Shown one piece after another: positions 24,141-32,941 of a DNA stretch of 60,865 nucleotides; within the stretch, counting starts at the first letter, position 1, and the number at the start of each line of letters is the position of its first letter. The translations under genes were made by a program, and so were the position numbers. Source of the stretch: CALEAR01 sp035301485 (GTDB taxonomy: Bacteria > Pseudomonadota > Gammaproteobacteria > Pseudomonadales > Alcanivoracaceae); assembly GCA_035301485.1 (NCBI GenBank), contig DATGUF010000044.1:1-60865 (forward strand), in the 5' to 3' direction. The notes beneath the pieces were generated by a model, which was not told the DNA's origin, ran no database searches, and worked only from the letters and a program-made list of their open reading frames with translations.

Positions 24141-26709
24141 CGACTTAGTACGCCTCGAAGATTACGCCCCTGCTGCTTACACCGTTACCCACACCGATCT
24201 TGTTTTTCATTTGCACCCAAGCGCCACCCAGGTGGAGGCGCGCTTGCAACTGGTGCGCCAGGGTAGCAGCGACACCATGCAGTTTAATGGCGTGGGGTTA
24301 ACGCTGAAAAGCATTGCAGTGGATGGCAAACCCTTAGCCGCGGAGCAGTATCACTACGCCGACGACATGCTAGTGGTGTCTGGCTTGCCAGAACGCTGTG
24401 AGTTACACACGGTGGTTACTATTGACCCTAGCGCTAATACGGCGCTTGAAGGGTTGTATATGTCCAATGGCATGTATTGCACACAATGTGAAGCAGAAGG
24501 CTTTCGCCGCATTACTTTCTTTCCCGACCGCCCCGATGTGTTAAGCCGTTACACCGTTACTTTATGGGCAGAGCAGGCGGCTTACCCCTTGTTGCTCGCC
24601 AACGGTAATTTAGTAGCCGAGGGTAAAGAGGGCACTCAACACTGGGCAAAGTGGGAAGACCCTTATCCAAAGCCAAGCTATTTGTTTGCTGTGGTGGCGG
24701 GTGATCTTGCTTGTTTGGCCTCTTCTTACACCACGGCAGAAGGCCGCGACGTGGCCTTAAAAATATACGCCGAAGAACGTGATTTGCCGAAACTAGAACA
24801 CGCCATGGCTTCGTTAAAAGCTTCCATGGCGTGGGATGAAAAAGTGTATGGGCTGTCTTACGACTTAGATTTATACATGGTGGTGGCCGTTAGCCATTTC
24901 AATTTAGGCGCCATGGAAAACAAAGGCCTGAATATTTTCAATACCGCCTGTGTGTTAGCACATCAAGACACCACCACCGACCAAGGTTTTCAGCGCGTGG
25001 AAGCCGTTATTGGGCACGAGTATTTTCATAACTGGTCGGGCAACCGAGTTACCTGCCGTGATTGGTTTCAGCTGAGTTTAAAAGAAGGCTTTACCGTGTT
25101 CCGCGAGCAGCGCTTTTGTGAAGACAGCAATGACGCAGCGGTAAAGCGTGTGGAAGACGTAAAGCTATTAAAAGCAACGCAGTTTCCTGAAGATCAAGGC
25201 CCGTTGGCACACCCTGTGTTGCCGAGCAGCTATCGCGACATCGATAATTTTTACACGGCCACCACCTATGAAAAAGGCGCAGAGCTAGTGCGCATGCAGT
25301 GGGAGCTACTGGGCGAAGAGGCGTTTTTACGTGGCGCTGATTTATTCTTCACGCGCTTTGACGGCCAAGCAGTGACGGTGGAAGACTTTATTGCCTGCAT
25401 GGAAGAAGCGGGTGGCCGCTCTTTGCAGCAGTTTAAACGTTGGTATACGCAGGCGGGCACGCCGCACCTCACCGTTACCGATAGCTATGCAGAGGGCGTT
25501 TATACCTTAACGGTTACGCAACATACCGCGCCTACGCCGGGTCAGCCGCACAAGGCGCCTTATGTTATTCCGTTGCGCATGGCGCTATTAGACGGCAACG
25601 GTGCCCCGGTGGCGCTCGATGAAGCCGGCAGCGAAGAGTGCGTGTGGGAAATAACGGAGGGCACAGAAAGCCGCAGTTGGGCGCTGGCGGAAAAGCCAAC
25701 GCCTTCATTGTTGCGTCGTTTTTCTGCCCCCGTGGCCTTGCACTATGATTACAGCGTGGCGCAATTGGTGGCGTTGGTGCAAAACGACACGGATGGCTAT
25801 GTGCGTTGGGAAGCTGCTCAGCAGTTGTATCACCGTGCCATCGTAGATAACGACACTGCATTAGTGGAGCCTCTGGTGGCGCTTGCGCAGCAATTGTTGG
25901 CGGAAGCGAAGGGGCAGGAGGCGCTAACAGCACTCTTGCTGCAACTGCCTAGCGTGAATGAGTTGGGAGCTGCCCTTAATCCGGTGGATTATCATGCCCT
26001 TCATGCACGCCGCCAAGCATTGGCCGCTGCTATGGGTAAAGCGTTGGTGCCAGCGTGGCAGGCCTGTGTTCTACCTGCCGATAAAGCCGCTTACGCGGTG
26101 GACGTGGCCAGCGTGGGCCGTCGTGATTTACAGCGCGTGGCGCTGCAATATTTAACTGCCGCTGAGGCAGAGGGGCTCGATGCACAGCTACAGCGCTTGT
26201 ATGAGCAAGCAGATAACATGACAGAACGGGCTGATGCCTTGCGTTTGTTATGGCACCAACAAGGGGTTGGCGCAGAAGCAATGCTAGCAGCTGCCTACAC
26301 AGCAGCGCTGCCGGAACCTTTGGTGATGGACATGTGGTTTGCGGTGCAAGCTACACGGCCTGCGGCCGATACGGTGGAGCAAGTGGCTGCTTTATTGCAG
26401 CACGAGCAGTTTGAATGGACGAGCCCTAACCGTGTGCGCGCTGTGTTGGGGCAGTTTGGGCAACACAACCCGGTGGCTTTTCACCGTGAAGATGGCGCTG
26501 GTTATGCGCTGTGGTGCGAAGGCGTGGCACGGCTTGATGTACTGAACCCGCAAATGGCGGCGCGCTTGTTAAGTGCCGTAATGGGTATTCAACGTTTGCC
26601 GTCACCGCAACGCCAGCTGCTGGTGCAGCACTTGGAGCAATTAGGCCAAGGTAAACTGTCGAAACAAAGCCGCGACGTGTTAACGCAATTGTTAGCCCCC
26701 GCTGCTTAA
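24133..26709 (+). CDS. pepN: aminopeptidase N, M1 family
   Basis: 858 residues, zinc aminopeptidase releasing N-terminal amino acids from cytoplasmic peptides. Zn ligands are seen in HEYFHNW (His295, Glu296, His299) and Glu318 in LSLKEG. The exopeptidase motif GAMEN is at 259-263. CTQCEAEGFRRITFFPDRPD in the N-terminal domain and the VYEKGAE-like TTYEKGAELVRM region also match the E. coli type, followed by the long alpha-helical C domain. The start is a TTG overlapping the end of the DUF1315 gene; no better start exists near it and the protein begins where PepN is expected to. Confidence 0.96.
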   Translation: MTDDLVRLEDYAPAAYTVTHTDLVFHLHPSATQVEARLQLVRQGSSDTMQFNGVGLTLKSIAVDGKPLAAEQYHYADDMLVVSGLPERCELHTVVTIDPSANTALEGLYMSNGMYCTQCEAEGFRRITFFPDRPDVLSRYTVTLWAEQAAYPLLLANGNLVAEGKEGTQHWAKWEDPYPKPSYLFAVVAGDLACLASSYTTAEGRDVALKIYAEERDLPKLEHAMASLKASMAWDEKVYGLSYDLDLYMVVAVSHFNLGAMENKGLNIFNTACVLAHQDTTTDQGFQRVEAVIGHEYFHNWSGNRVTCRDWFQLSLKEGFTVFREQRFCEDSNDAAVKRVEDVKLLKATQFPEDQGPLAHPVLPSSYRDIDNFYTATTYEKGAELVRMQWELLGEEAFLRGADLFFTRFDGQAVTVEDFIACMEEAGGRSLQQFKRWYTQAGTPHLTVTDSYAEGVYTLTVTQHTAPTPGQPHKAPYVIPLRMALLDGNGAPVALDEAGSEECVWEITEGTESRSWALAEKPTPSLLRRFSAPVALHYDYSVAQLVALVQNDTDGYVRWEAAQQLYHRAIVDNDTALVEPLVALAQQLLAEAKGQEALTALLLQLPSVNELGAALNPVDYHALHARRQALAAAMGKALVPAWQACVLPADKAAYAVDVASVGRRDLQRVALQYLTAAEAEGLDAQLQRLYEQADNMTERADALRLLWHQQGVGAEAMLAAAYTAALPEPLVMDMWFAVQATRPAADTVEQVAALLQHEQFEWTSPNRVRAVLGQFGQHNPVAFHREDGAGYALWCEGVARLDVLNPQMAARLLSAVMGIQRLPSPQRQLLVQHLEQLGQGKLSKQSRDVLTQLLAPAA

Positions 26710-26726
26710 ACAGCCGTTCTTGAGCA

Positions 26727-26755
26727 AAAGCCGCCTTTAGGGCGGCTTTGTCTTT
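26727..26755 (+). terminator. terminator of pepN
   Basis: Stem AAAGCCGCC (26727-26735) / GGCGGCTTT (26741-26749), 5-base loop, then GTCTTTTC. Strong stem, interrupted T-run. Confidence 0.8.
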
Positions 26756-26821
26756 TCTTAACACATCACTTTCCCGCCCCAGTGGTTTATACTACCGCTT
26801 CGCTGAAATAGGAGCCTCTGC

Positions 26822-27820
26822 ATGTTATATCGTTTAGCCCGTCCCGCATTTTTCACCCTGCCTGAAGAAACTGCCCATGATTTAACCCTCACTGCTTTGC
26901 GTAAAGGGGCTGGTAAGTTGTATCCCTGCAAAACCGTTGATAAACCGGTGAACGTGATGGGGCTCACTTTTCGCAACCCTGTGGGGCTGGCGGCAGGGCT
27001 AGATAAAAACGCCGATTGTATTGATGGCCTCGCCGAGCTGGGTTTCGGTTTTATTGAGGTGGGTACGGTAACGCCGAAGGCACAGGCGGGTAACCCTAAA
27101 CCGCGGTTGTTTAGGCTGCCGCAGGCAAATGCCATTATTAACCGCATGGGTTTCAACAACCACGGCATCGACTATTTCATGGATGCTGTGCGCAAGCGCC
27201 GCTATGAAGGTGTGCTTGGCATTAACATTGGTAAAAACGCGAGCACGCCCATGGAAAACGCGGTGGACGATTACTTGTACTGCTTAGACCGCGTGCACAG
27301 CGAAGCCAGCTATGTGGTGGTGAACGTTTCTTCGCCTAATACAGAAGGGTTGCGCACCTTGCAGCACGGTGATGCACTAGCACGCCTGTTGTCTACATTG
27401 CGTGAACGCCAAACCCAGCTAGACCAAAACAGTGGCCGCCGCGTGCCTTTGGTGATTAAAATTGCGCCAGATAATGACGATGAGGCCTTTGCTGCCATGG
27501 CCACCGCTTTTGTGGAGCATGGCATGGACGGCATTATCGTGAGCAACACCACCTTAGACAGAGTGGGAGTGGAGCATTTACGCCACGGCAACGAACAGGG
27601 TGGTTTAAGTGGTGCGCCGGTGAAAGCGAAAGCAAACCACGCCTTGCAAGTAATGGTGGAGCAGTTGGGCGGTAAGGTGCCGGTTATTGGTGTGGGCGGC
27701 ATTCAAAGTGCTGCCGATGCACTGGAGAAAAAAGCACTGGGTGCAGAGCTAGTGCAAATTTACACCGGCCTTATTTATCAAGGCCCTAAGCTAATTCACG
27801 CAGCGGCGAAAGCCTGGTAA
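26822..27820 (+). CDS. pyrD: dihydroorotate dehydrogenase (quinone), class 2
   Basis: 332 residues. Oxidises dihydroorotate to orotate with quinone as acceptor at the inner membrane (pyrimidine synthesis). The amphipathic N-terminal helix (LYRLARPAFFTLPEETAHDL) typical of class 2 precedes the FMN barrel. Visible are NPVGLAAGLDKNAD, GTVTPKAQAGNPKPRLFRL, the catalytic-Ser segment NVSSPNTEGLR, and phosphate-binding GVGGIQSAADALEK...QIYTGLIYQGP. The start at 26822 has AGGAG upstream. Convergent with rmf; both use the hairpin at 27831. Confidence 0.97.
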   Translation: MLYRLARPAFFTLPEETAHDLTLTALRKGAGKLYPCKTVDKPVNVMGLTFRNPVGLAAGLDKNADCIDGLAELGFGFIEVGTVTPKAQAGNPKPRLFRLPQANAIINRMGFNNHGIDYFMDAVRKRRYEGVLGINIGKNASTPMENAVDDYLYCLDRVHSEASYVVVNVSSPNTEGLRTLQHGDALARLLSTLRERQTQLDQNSGRRVPLVIKIAPDNDDEAFAAMATAFVEHGMDGIIVSNTTLDRVGVEHLRHGNEQGGLSGAPVKAKANHALQVMVEQLGGKVPVIGVGGIQSAADALEKKALGAELVQIYTGLIYQGPKLIHAAAKAW

Positions 27821-27830
27821 AAGCAATAAA

Positions 27831-27859
27831 AAAGCAGTGGCGCACATGGCCACTGCTTT
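27831..27859. terminator. bidirectional terminator between pyrD and rmf
   Basis: AAAGCAGTGGC (27831-27841) / GCCACTGCTTT (27849-27859), 7-base loop. The minus strand has TTTTTTATT after the stem, making it a strong terminator for rmf; on the plus strand the T-run is short. Confidence 0.85.
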
Positions 27860-27896
27860 ACTGCTATCAGCGTTCCTTTATTGTTGTGTTAGTGGA

Positions 27897-28097
27897 TTAA
27901 ACTTTTAGATGCTGCACACTGGCCACGCCAGTGTAGCCGTGAATGTTGTGGACTCTGCCTTCACGCCAGCCATTGATCCAGCTAGCACGAACTGTGATTT
28001 CATCGAAAGGGCAGGTGTCGCTAGATCTGCCGGTGAGGCCAGCTTGGTAGCCACGATTAAAGGCGCGCTCAACACGGTCACGTTTTTGTCTTTTCAT
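27897..28097 (-). CDS. rmf: ribosome modulation factor
   Basis: 66 residues, basic. It begins MKRQKRDRVERAFNRGYQAG, nearly as in E. coli RMF, and contains GRSSDTCPF and WINGWREGR. RMF joins 70S ribosomes into inactive 100S dimers in stationary phase. It is about 11 residues longer than E. coli RMF at the C-terminus, as in Pseudomonas-type proteins. Located between pyrD and rlmKL, as in pseudomonads. The divergent region to rlmKL (28098-28313) contains an AATGCT/AGCATT inverted repeat (28152-28169) that could be regulatory. Confidence 0.95.
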   Translation of the reverse strand: MKRQKRDRVERAFNRGYQAGLTGRSSDTCPFDEITVRASWINGWREGRVHNIHGYTGVASVQHLKV

Positions 28098-28313
28098 GTA
28101 CTGTTTCCTCTTGCGTATAGCACAGCGAATTCAGTTGAAACTACAAGCATCAATGCTCGCTGAAGCATTAAAGCTGAGTACAGTATTGCCACAGCTTGAA
28201 AGCAGAGTCGAGTTTAAGTTGTTAAATTGATGCCATTCATCGACCATATTGAGAACGTTTTTCTAGAGCCCTTGTAAATAGGGCCTTACAGCGCAAAACA
28301 AATAGAGAAAGTT

Positions 28314-30431
28314 ATGGAATTTATCGTTACTTGCATGCCGGGCTTGGCCCCTTTGTTAACAAAAGAGCTTACCCATTTAGGGTTGGCCGCCACAGAACAA
28401 GGTGGTGCTGCTGTAACTGTTACCGGAAGTGCCGACACGGCGCTTCGTATTTGCATGTGGTCGCGCATTGCTGAGCGGGTGTTGTTACCAATCAACACAG
28501 TGAAGGGGGATCCTTTTGATGTGTTGCCAACCCTCTTAGAAGATATGGATTGGGCTTATTGGGGCGAGCGTGGGTTGCCCGTGCACTGGGTGGTGGAACA
28601 TGGCCGTTTTGTAAAGGGCGATCATCGTATTAGCCGCCAGCGCTTGATGAACATGCAGCCGAGCCATTTGGGTGTGCAGCGAACGCCGCAGGATGCGCTG
28701 TGTTTGCGTGTGGTGCTGAATAAAGACAGCGCCGCTTTATATGTGGATTTAAGCGGCGACACATTGCAGCGCCGTGGCTATCGTTTAGCGAGCGGTGCGG
28801 CACCTATTCGTGAAACATTGGCGGCAGCCATGCTGTGGGCATTGGAATGGCCGTTAGCTTTAGAACAAGCCCCTGTGTTGGTGGATCCTTTTTGCGGCAG
28901 CGGCACCTTACTCATTGAAGCAGCAGGCATGGCGTTGCACCATGCGCCGGGGTTGCTGCGTGAGCACCATGGCTTTCAAGCGTGGCCGGCGGTGAGCGAA
29001 GCAGATTGGCAGGCATTAGTGAGCGAAGCCGAGCAACAACGTTTGTCTTCGCGCCCTGGGCTTTCCATTCAAGGGTTTGATAGCGAGCACAGTGCAATTC
29101 AAGCTGCGCAAGAAAACGCGCACCGTGCAGGGGTAGGGGATGCCATTTCGTTTGCACGTCGCCAATTAGCAGACCTCAACCGCGATGATTTTGTGGCTGA
29201 ACAAGGTTTCGTGGTTACTAACCCGCCATGGGGCGAGCGGCTAGAGGAGCAGGAGCAAGCTGGCTGGCTATATTATGCGCTCGGCCGCACCTTGGCTCGT
29301 TATGCTAGCCAATGGCAGGTGCTGATGGTGGCTAGCCAAGCTGAAGTGCTAGACCGCGTGGGCATGCAAATGGAAGACAGCTGGCGCGTTAAAAACGGGC
29401 CCTTCCAAGTGTATTTGCGCCGTTTAACACCGCTCACACGCCCACTTGCAATGCCCTTGCAAGCAATGGGTGAGTTGGCGTTTGAGGTGCCGCCCGAAGC
29501 CCAGCCAATGGTGAACCGGTTACGTAAAAACAGCCGTCAATTGCGCCGCTGGTTAGAGCAAAGTGGCACCCAAGCTTACCGTTTGTACGACCGCGATTTG
29601 CCTGAATTCAACATCACTGTGGATGTGTATGGCGATGCGGTATTAGTGAATGAATTTGCACCGCCGAAAACCATTTCAGAAGCCGTGGCCAAACAACGGC
29701 GCTCTTGGGCACTGATGGCGGTGCGGGCAGCGCTAGGGGTGCACCGAGAGCAAGTGTTTATTCGTACTCGGCGCCAACAAAAAGGCACAGAACAATACGA
29801 GAAAGTGAGCCAAGCGGGTGAGTTTCGTGTGGTGGAAGAAGGCCGCGCACGGGTGCTAGTAAACTTGAAAGACTACCTTGATACAGGGTTGTTTTTAGAC
29901 CATCGCCCCATACGCTTGTTTTTCTCTGAGGGGATTGTGCGGGGTAAACGTTTTCTGAATTTATTTGGCTACACGGGGGTTGCCACCTTGCAAGCGGCGT
30001 TAGGTGGAGCACGGCGTAGCATTACTGTGGATACATCGAAAAAATATTTAGATTGGGCTAGCAATAATTTAGCGGCGAACGGCATTGCGTTGGCGCAGCA
30101 TCAAATGGTGCGTGCAGATGTAATTAGCTGGTTATATGAGTGCAGAGATGAATTTGATGTGATTTTCTGCGACCCTCCCACTTTTTCTAACAGCACTGGC
30201 CGCAAGGATTTCTCGGTTCAAAACGACCACGTGGCACTCATTGAGAAATGCATGCAGCATTTGCACAGTGATGGCGTGTTGTATTTTTCATGCAACTTCC
30301 GCCGTTTCCAACTAGACGACAGCATTGCCGAGCATTTTGAGGTGGAAGATATTACGCGCTGGAGCATTCCACCTGATTTCGCCCGCAACAACAAAATTCA
30401 TTATTGTTTTGCCATTCGTCATAAGAGCTAA
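28314..30431 (+). CDS. rlmL: bifunctional 23S rRNA methyltransferase RlmKL (m2G2445/m7G2069)
   Basis: 705 residues, a fusion of two methyltransferases. Order: THUMP domain (about 1-155), RlmL domain with SAM motif VDPFCGSGTLLIEAAG (Asp191 onwards) and catalytic NPPWGE (303-308), then RlmK domain with NLFGYTGVATLQAALGGAR and FDVIFCDPPTFSNS. It modifies G2445 and G2069 of 23S rRNA during 50S assembly. Length and order match E. coli RlmKL (YcbY). A small GCCCT/AGGGC hairpin (28268-28284) lies in the leader. Confidence 0.97.
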   Translation: MEFIVTCMPGLAPLLTKELTHLGLAATEQGGAAVTVTGSADTALRICMWSRIAERVLLPINTVKGDPFDVLPTLLEDMDWAYWGERGLPVHWVVEHGRFVKGDHRISRQRLMNMQPSHLGVQRTPQDALCLRVVLNKDSAALYVDLSGDTLQRRGYRLASGAAPIRETLAAAMLWALEWPLALEQAPVLVDPFCGSGTLLIEAAGMALHHAPGLLREHHGFQAWPAVSEADWQALVSEAEQQRLSSRPGLSIQGFDSEHSAIQAAQENAHRAGVGDAISFARRQLADLNRDDFVAEQGFVVTNPPWGERLEEQEQAGWLYYALGRTLARYASQWQVLMVASQAEVLDRVGMQMEDSWRVKNGPFQVYLRRLTPLTRPLAMPLQAMGELAFEVPPEAQPMVNRLRKNSRQLRRWLEQSGTQAYRLYDRDLPEFNITVDVYGDAVLVNEFAPPKTISEAVAKQRRSWALMAVRAALGVHREQVFIRTRRQQKGTEQYEKVSQAGEFRVVEEGRARVLVNLKDYLDTGLFLDHRPIRLFFSEGIVRGKRFLNLFGYTGVATLQAALGGARRSITVDTSKKYLDWASNNLAANGIALAQHQMVRADVISWLYECRDEFDVIFCDPPTFSNSTGRKDFSVQNDHVALIEKCMQHLHSDGVLYFSCNFRRFQLDDSIAEHFEVEDITRWSIPPDFARNNKIHYCFAIRHKS

Positions 30432-30443
30432 TTAGGAGGCAGG

Positions 30444-30683
30444 ATGAGCACAGAGGCCCAAACCGTATTGTTGTACACCACATTAGGGTGCCATTTATGC
30501 GATGAGGCAGAGGCCTTGTTAGCGCAAGTAATGCCTCGTGGTTGGACGATTGAAGCGATAGATATTGCTGAAGATGATGCTCTTATAGAGCAGTACGGCG
30601 AGATTATTCCTGTGGTGAAAATTAAGCAAACAGAGCTAAAGTGGCCGTTCAGCTTGCTAGATTTGCACCAAGCGTTTCGCTAA
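30444..30683 (+). CDS. glutaredoxin-like protein (DUF836)
   Basis: 79 residues with a thioredoxin-like fold start: LLYTTLGCHLCDEAEALL (CxxC as CHLC, about residues 16-19), the short spacing of DUF836/YbbN-unrelated glutaredoxin-like proteins, and cis-Pro in EIIPVVKIKQTEL. Probably a thiol-disulfide protein; partner unknown. AGGAGG precedes the ATG and it starts 12 bases after rlmKL, so it is in the same transcript. Confidence 0.85.
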   Translation: MSTEAQTVLLYTTLGCHLCDEAEALLAQVMPRGWTIEAIDIAEDDALIEQYGEIIPVVKIKQTELKWPFSLLDLHQAFR

Positions 30684-30698
30684 CGGCCATATCAGCTT

Positions 30699-31499
30699 TT
30701 AAGCACTGGGTAGGGCAAATAAGGTGCGGCTGTTGGCCAGCAATTGGGTGAGCACTTGCTCTTCACTTTCAGGGCGTAGTGCCGCCACTTGTTGTGCTAT
30801 CCAGGGTAGCAAACTGGGTTCGTTGCGGCGTTTAACAGGCGGTGCGTTGGGCAAGTTGCGTGGAATAAGGTAGGGCGCATCGGTTTCCACCACTAGGCGG
30901 TTAAGTGGAATATGCGGCACTAAGGCTTGCAAGGGCTTGCCGCGACGTTCATCGCACACCCAACCGCTAATGCCAATGTAGCAATCTAAATCTAAGTAGG
31001 CGTACAACGCCGCTTTGCTGCCTGTAAAGCAATGCACAAGGGCGGCGGGCAAGTGGTCACGAAACTCTTTTAAAATGGGTTCAAAACGCTCAAAGGCATC
31101 GCGTTCGTGTAAGTAAACAGGCTTTTTAACGCTGCTAGCGGCCCACGCTAACTGGGCTGTAAAAGCACTTTCCTGTTGCGGACGCGGCGAGTAGTCACGG
31201 CAGAAATCTAGCCCCATCTCACCACAAGCCACCACTTTAGGGTGGCGCGCCATGGCTATTAGTTCACTCTCTTGTTCGCTTGAGTAATGCTTGCTGTCGT
31301 GGGGGTGTACGCCCACTGTGGCAAACAAATCTTCTTCTTGTTCAGCATAAGCGATAGCCTGTTCGCTGCTGCTTAAACAGCTGCCAATAATAATTTGTTG
31401 GCATACGCCCGCTTCGCGGGCACGTTCTAGCACTTGCGGCCGATCTTGATCAAATTGCTCGTCGGCTAAGTTAACGCCGATATCGATATACTGCTGCAT
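30699..31499 (-). CDS. tatD: TatD family metal-dependent DNase
   Basis: 266 residues, TIM-barrel metallohydrolase. Metal-site motifs: IGVNLADEQF (in place of HxH, as in true TatD), TVGVHPHDSK, CGEMGLDF, VYLHERDAFERF, ALVHCFTGSK, and VETDAPYLIPR. GWVCDERRG is typical of E. coli TatD rather than YcfH or YjjV. A 3'-5' DNA exonuclease linked to oxidative damage repair. It starts 8 bases after lexA, so it may be SOS-co-regulated by readthrough. Confidence 0.92.
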   Translation of the reverse strand: MQQYIDIGVNLADEQFDQDRPQVLERAREAGVCQQIIIGSCLSSSEQAIAYAEQEEDLFATVGVHPHDSKHYSSEQESELIAMARHPKVVACGEMGLDFCRDYSPRPQQESAFTAQLAWAASSVKKPVYLHERDAFERFEPILKEFRDHLPAALVHCFTGSKAALYAYLDLDCYIGISGWVCDERRGKPLQALVPHIPLNRLVVETDAPYLIPRNLPNAPPVKRRNEPSLLPWIAQQVAALRPESEEQVLTQLLANSRTLFALPSA

Positions 31500-31507
31500 G
31501 TAAACCC

Positions 31508-32113
31508 TCAGCTAATATCACGAATTAAGCCGATGAAAGTGCCTTCAATAACGAGTTCATCGGCAGGTACGATGAGCGGTTGGTAATCTTCGTTGGCCGG
31601 AATAAGTGCCGCTTTATCATGCATTAACTTCAGCGTTTTAACGGTTACTTCATCACCAATGCGCGCCACAACAATATCGCCAGAGTTAGCTACGCGTGTG
31701 CTGCGCACGGCGATGAGATCGCCCTCTAAAATACCCAAATCTTTCATACTATCGCCGCGTACTTTTAGTAAGTAAGTGGGGCGACGCTTAAACAAACCTT
31801 CGGGCACTGGCACCGTGCGTTCAACATTCTCTATGGCTTCAATGGGCACCCCCGCGGCCACTTGGCCGATAACGGGCAGCTCGTAGGTGTCCTCTTCCTC
31901 CACCAACACTTGGATGCCTCGTGAGCGGTCGGAGTGCAAGTGTATATAGCCTTTTCTAGCTAAGGCGCGCAGATGGTCTGAGGCTGCATTTTTGGAGCTG
32001 TAGCCCATTTTTAGTGCAATTTCAGCTCGGGTGGGAGCCATACCATTGTCTTCTTGGAATTCGCAAATGAAATCTAATATTTGCTGCTGCTTGAATGTCA
32101 GTGGTTCACGCAT
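31508..32113 (-). CDS. lexA: SOS repressor LexA
   Basis: 201 residues. The N-terminal winged helix (MAPTRAEIALKMGYSSKNAA recognition region) is followed by the self-cleavage site Ala87-Gly88 in GQVAAGVP and the S24 catalytic pair Ser122 (VRGDSMKD) and Lys159 (TVKTL). This matches E. coli LexA with a three-residue shift. It represses SOS genes until RecA filaments trigger cleavage. Two SOS boxes lie directly upstream (32168-32198), so it is autoregulated. No sulA-like gene follows it, unlike in Pseudomonas; tatD is next. Confidence 0.98.
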   Translation of the reverse strand: MREPLTFKQQQILDFICEFQEDNGMAPTRAEIALKMGYSSKNAASDHLRALARKGYIHLHSDRSRGIQVLVEEEDTYELPVIGQVAAGVPIEAIENVERTVPVPEGLFKRRPTYLLKVRGDSMKDLGILEGDLIAVRSTRVANSGDIVVARIGDEVTVKTLKLMHDKAALIPANEDYQPLIVPADELVIEGTFIGLIRDIS

Positions 32114-32167
32114 GAGAATGCCCTCTTTAAACGTAAGCGATTAGCTAGAAATGAGTGTAGCAAGGCA

Positions 32168-32198
32168 CTGTCATAAAGAACAGTGTTGTTTTGAACAG
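32168..32198 (-). promoter_or_regulatory. two overlapping LexA (SOS) boxes in front of lexA
   Basis: CTGT-N8-ACAG at 32168-32183 (CTGT CATAAAGA ACAG) is a perfect match to the spacing of the gammaproteobacterial SOS box. GTGT-N8-ACAG at 32183-32198 differs by one base. The two share one base and lie 55-85 bp before the lexA start, as with the double box of E. coli lexA. Confidence 0.88.
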
Positions 32199-32239
32199 TG
32201 CTTGCTAGGTGAGCGCTACGAAGGAAAGAGGGCGTGAAG

Positions 32240-32257
32240 GCCCCTAGTGTTAGGGGC
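32240..32257. other. hairpin between lexA promoter and usp gene
   Basis: Perfect 7-bp stem GCCCCTA (32240-32246) / TAGGGGC (32251-32257), loop GTGT. It lies 8 bases after the usp stop on the minus strand; the T-run precedes rather than follows the stem there, so it is at best an atypical terminator. Confidence 0.45.
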
Positions 32258-32264
32258 GAAAAAA

Positions 32265-32705
32265 TTATTTGTTACCAACTTTTACTGCTAGCACGTCGCA
32301 TTTTGAACCTGGTAATACACCGCGAGCGGTACTGCCAAGCAGCATGCCCCAACCGCCACGCATGTGGCTGCCCATCACCACCACATCGGCGTTGAGTTCT
32401 TCCACCTTAACGTGAATGGTTTTTTCGATGGCGCCAAGCTCCACATATACTTGCTCGGCAGGAATGGGTAGCTCTGCAATCATCTTGTTGATTCTATCTC
32501 TGGCTTGATCAATAAGATTGTTTTGCAAATCAGTAACATCGATAGGCACATCGGCACCGTATGCGAGGGCTAAAGGTTCGATAACATGCAATACATGTAG
32601 ACGCTCTCCCTGGCCATGTGCCACGCTTAAAGCGCGTTGAAGGACTAAGGCGGAATCATCGCTGCCATCAATGGCTACAAGCAGTGTTTGGTAAGTGTCT
32701 GTCAT
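32265..32705 (-). CDS. universal stress protein, UspA family
   Basis: 146 residues. N-terminal LLVAIDGSDDSALVLQRALS and the C-terminal ATP-binding glycine pattern GSHMRGGWGMLLGSTARGVL (G-2x-G-9x-G(S/T)) are both intact, so an ATP-binding Usp is likely. Its role (stress or redox survival) cannot be read from sequence. AAGGA precedes the ATG. Divergent from topA; the intervening 236 bp must hold both promoters. Confidence 0.92.
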   Translation of the reverse strand: MTDTYQTLLVAIDGSDDSALVLQRALSVAHGQGERLHVLHVIEPLALAYGADVPIDVTDLQNNLIDQARDRINKMIAELPIPAEQVYVELGAIEKTIHVKVEELNADVVVMGSHMRGGWGMLLGSTARGVLPGSKCDVLAVKVGNK

Positions 32706-32941
32706 CTTGAAACTCCTTAAGGTGGTTAGTTACGGTGTAGCACAATATGAGGGTACGCGCAAAAACATTGCTTGAGCTTTTCTTAGAAAGTGCTGAAATA
32801 AGCAGCAAAATAGGGCCTGGAAAAATGAAAAGCTTGACCTTTGCACCATTTGCTTGCGTAAATAGGCCGCTTTTGCTTAGTGTGATATAGCTTTTTAACG
32901 ACAACAACACACCTAAACACAGTTTTGAGAATAAATAACCG

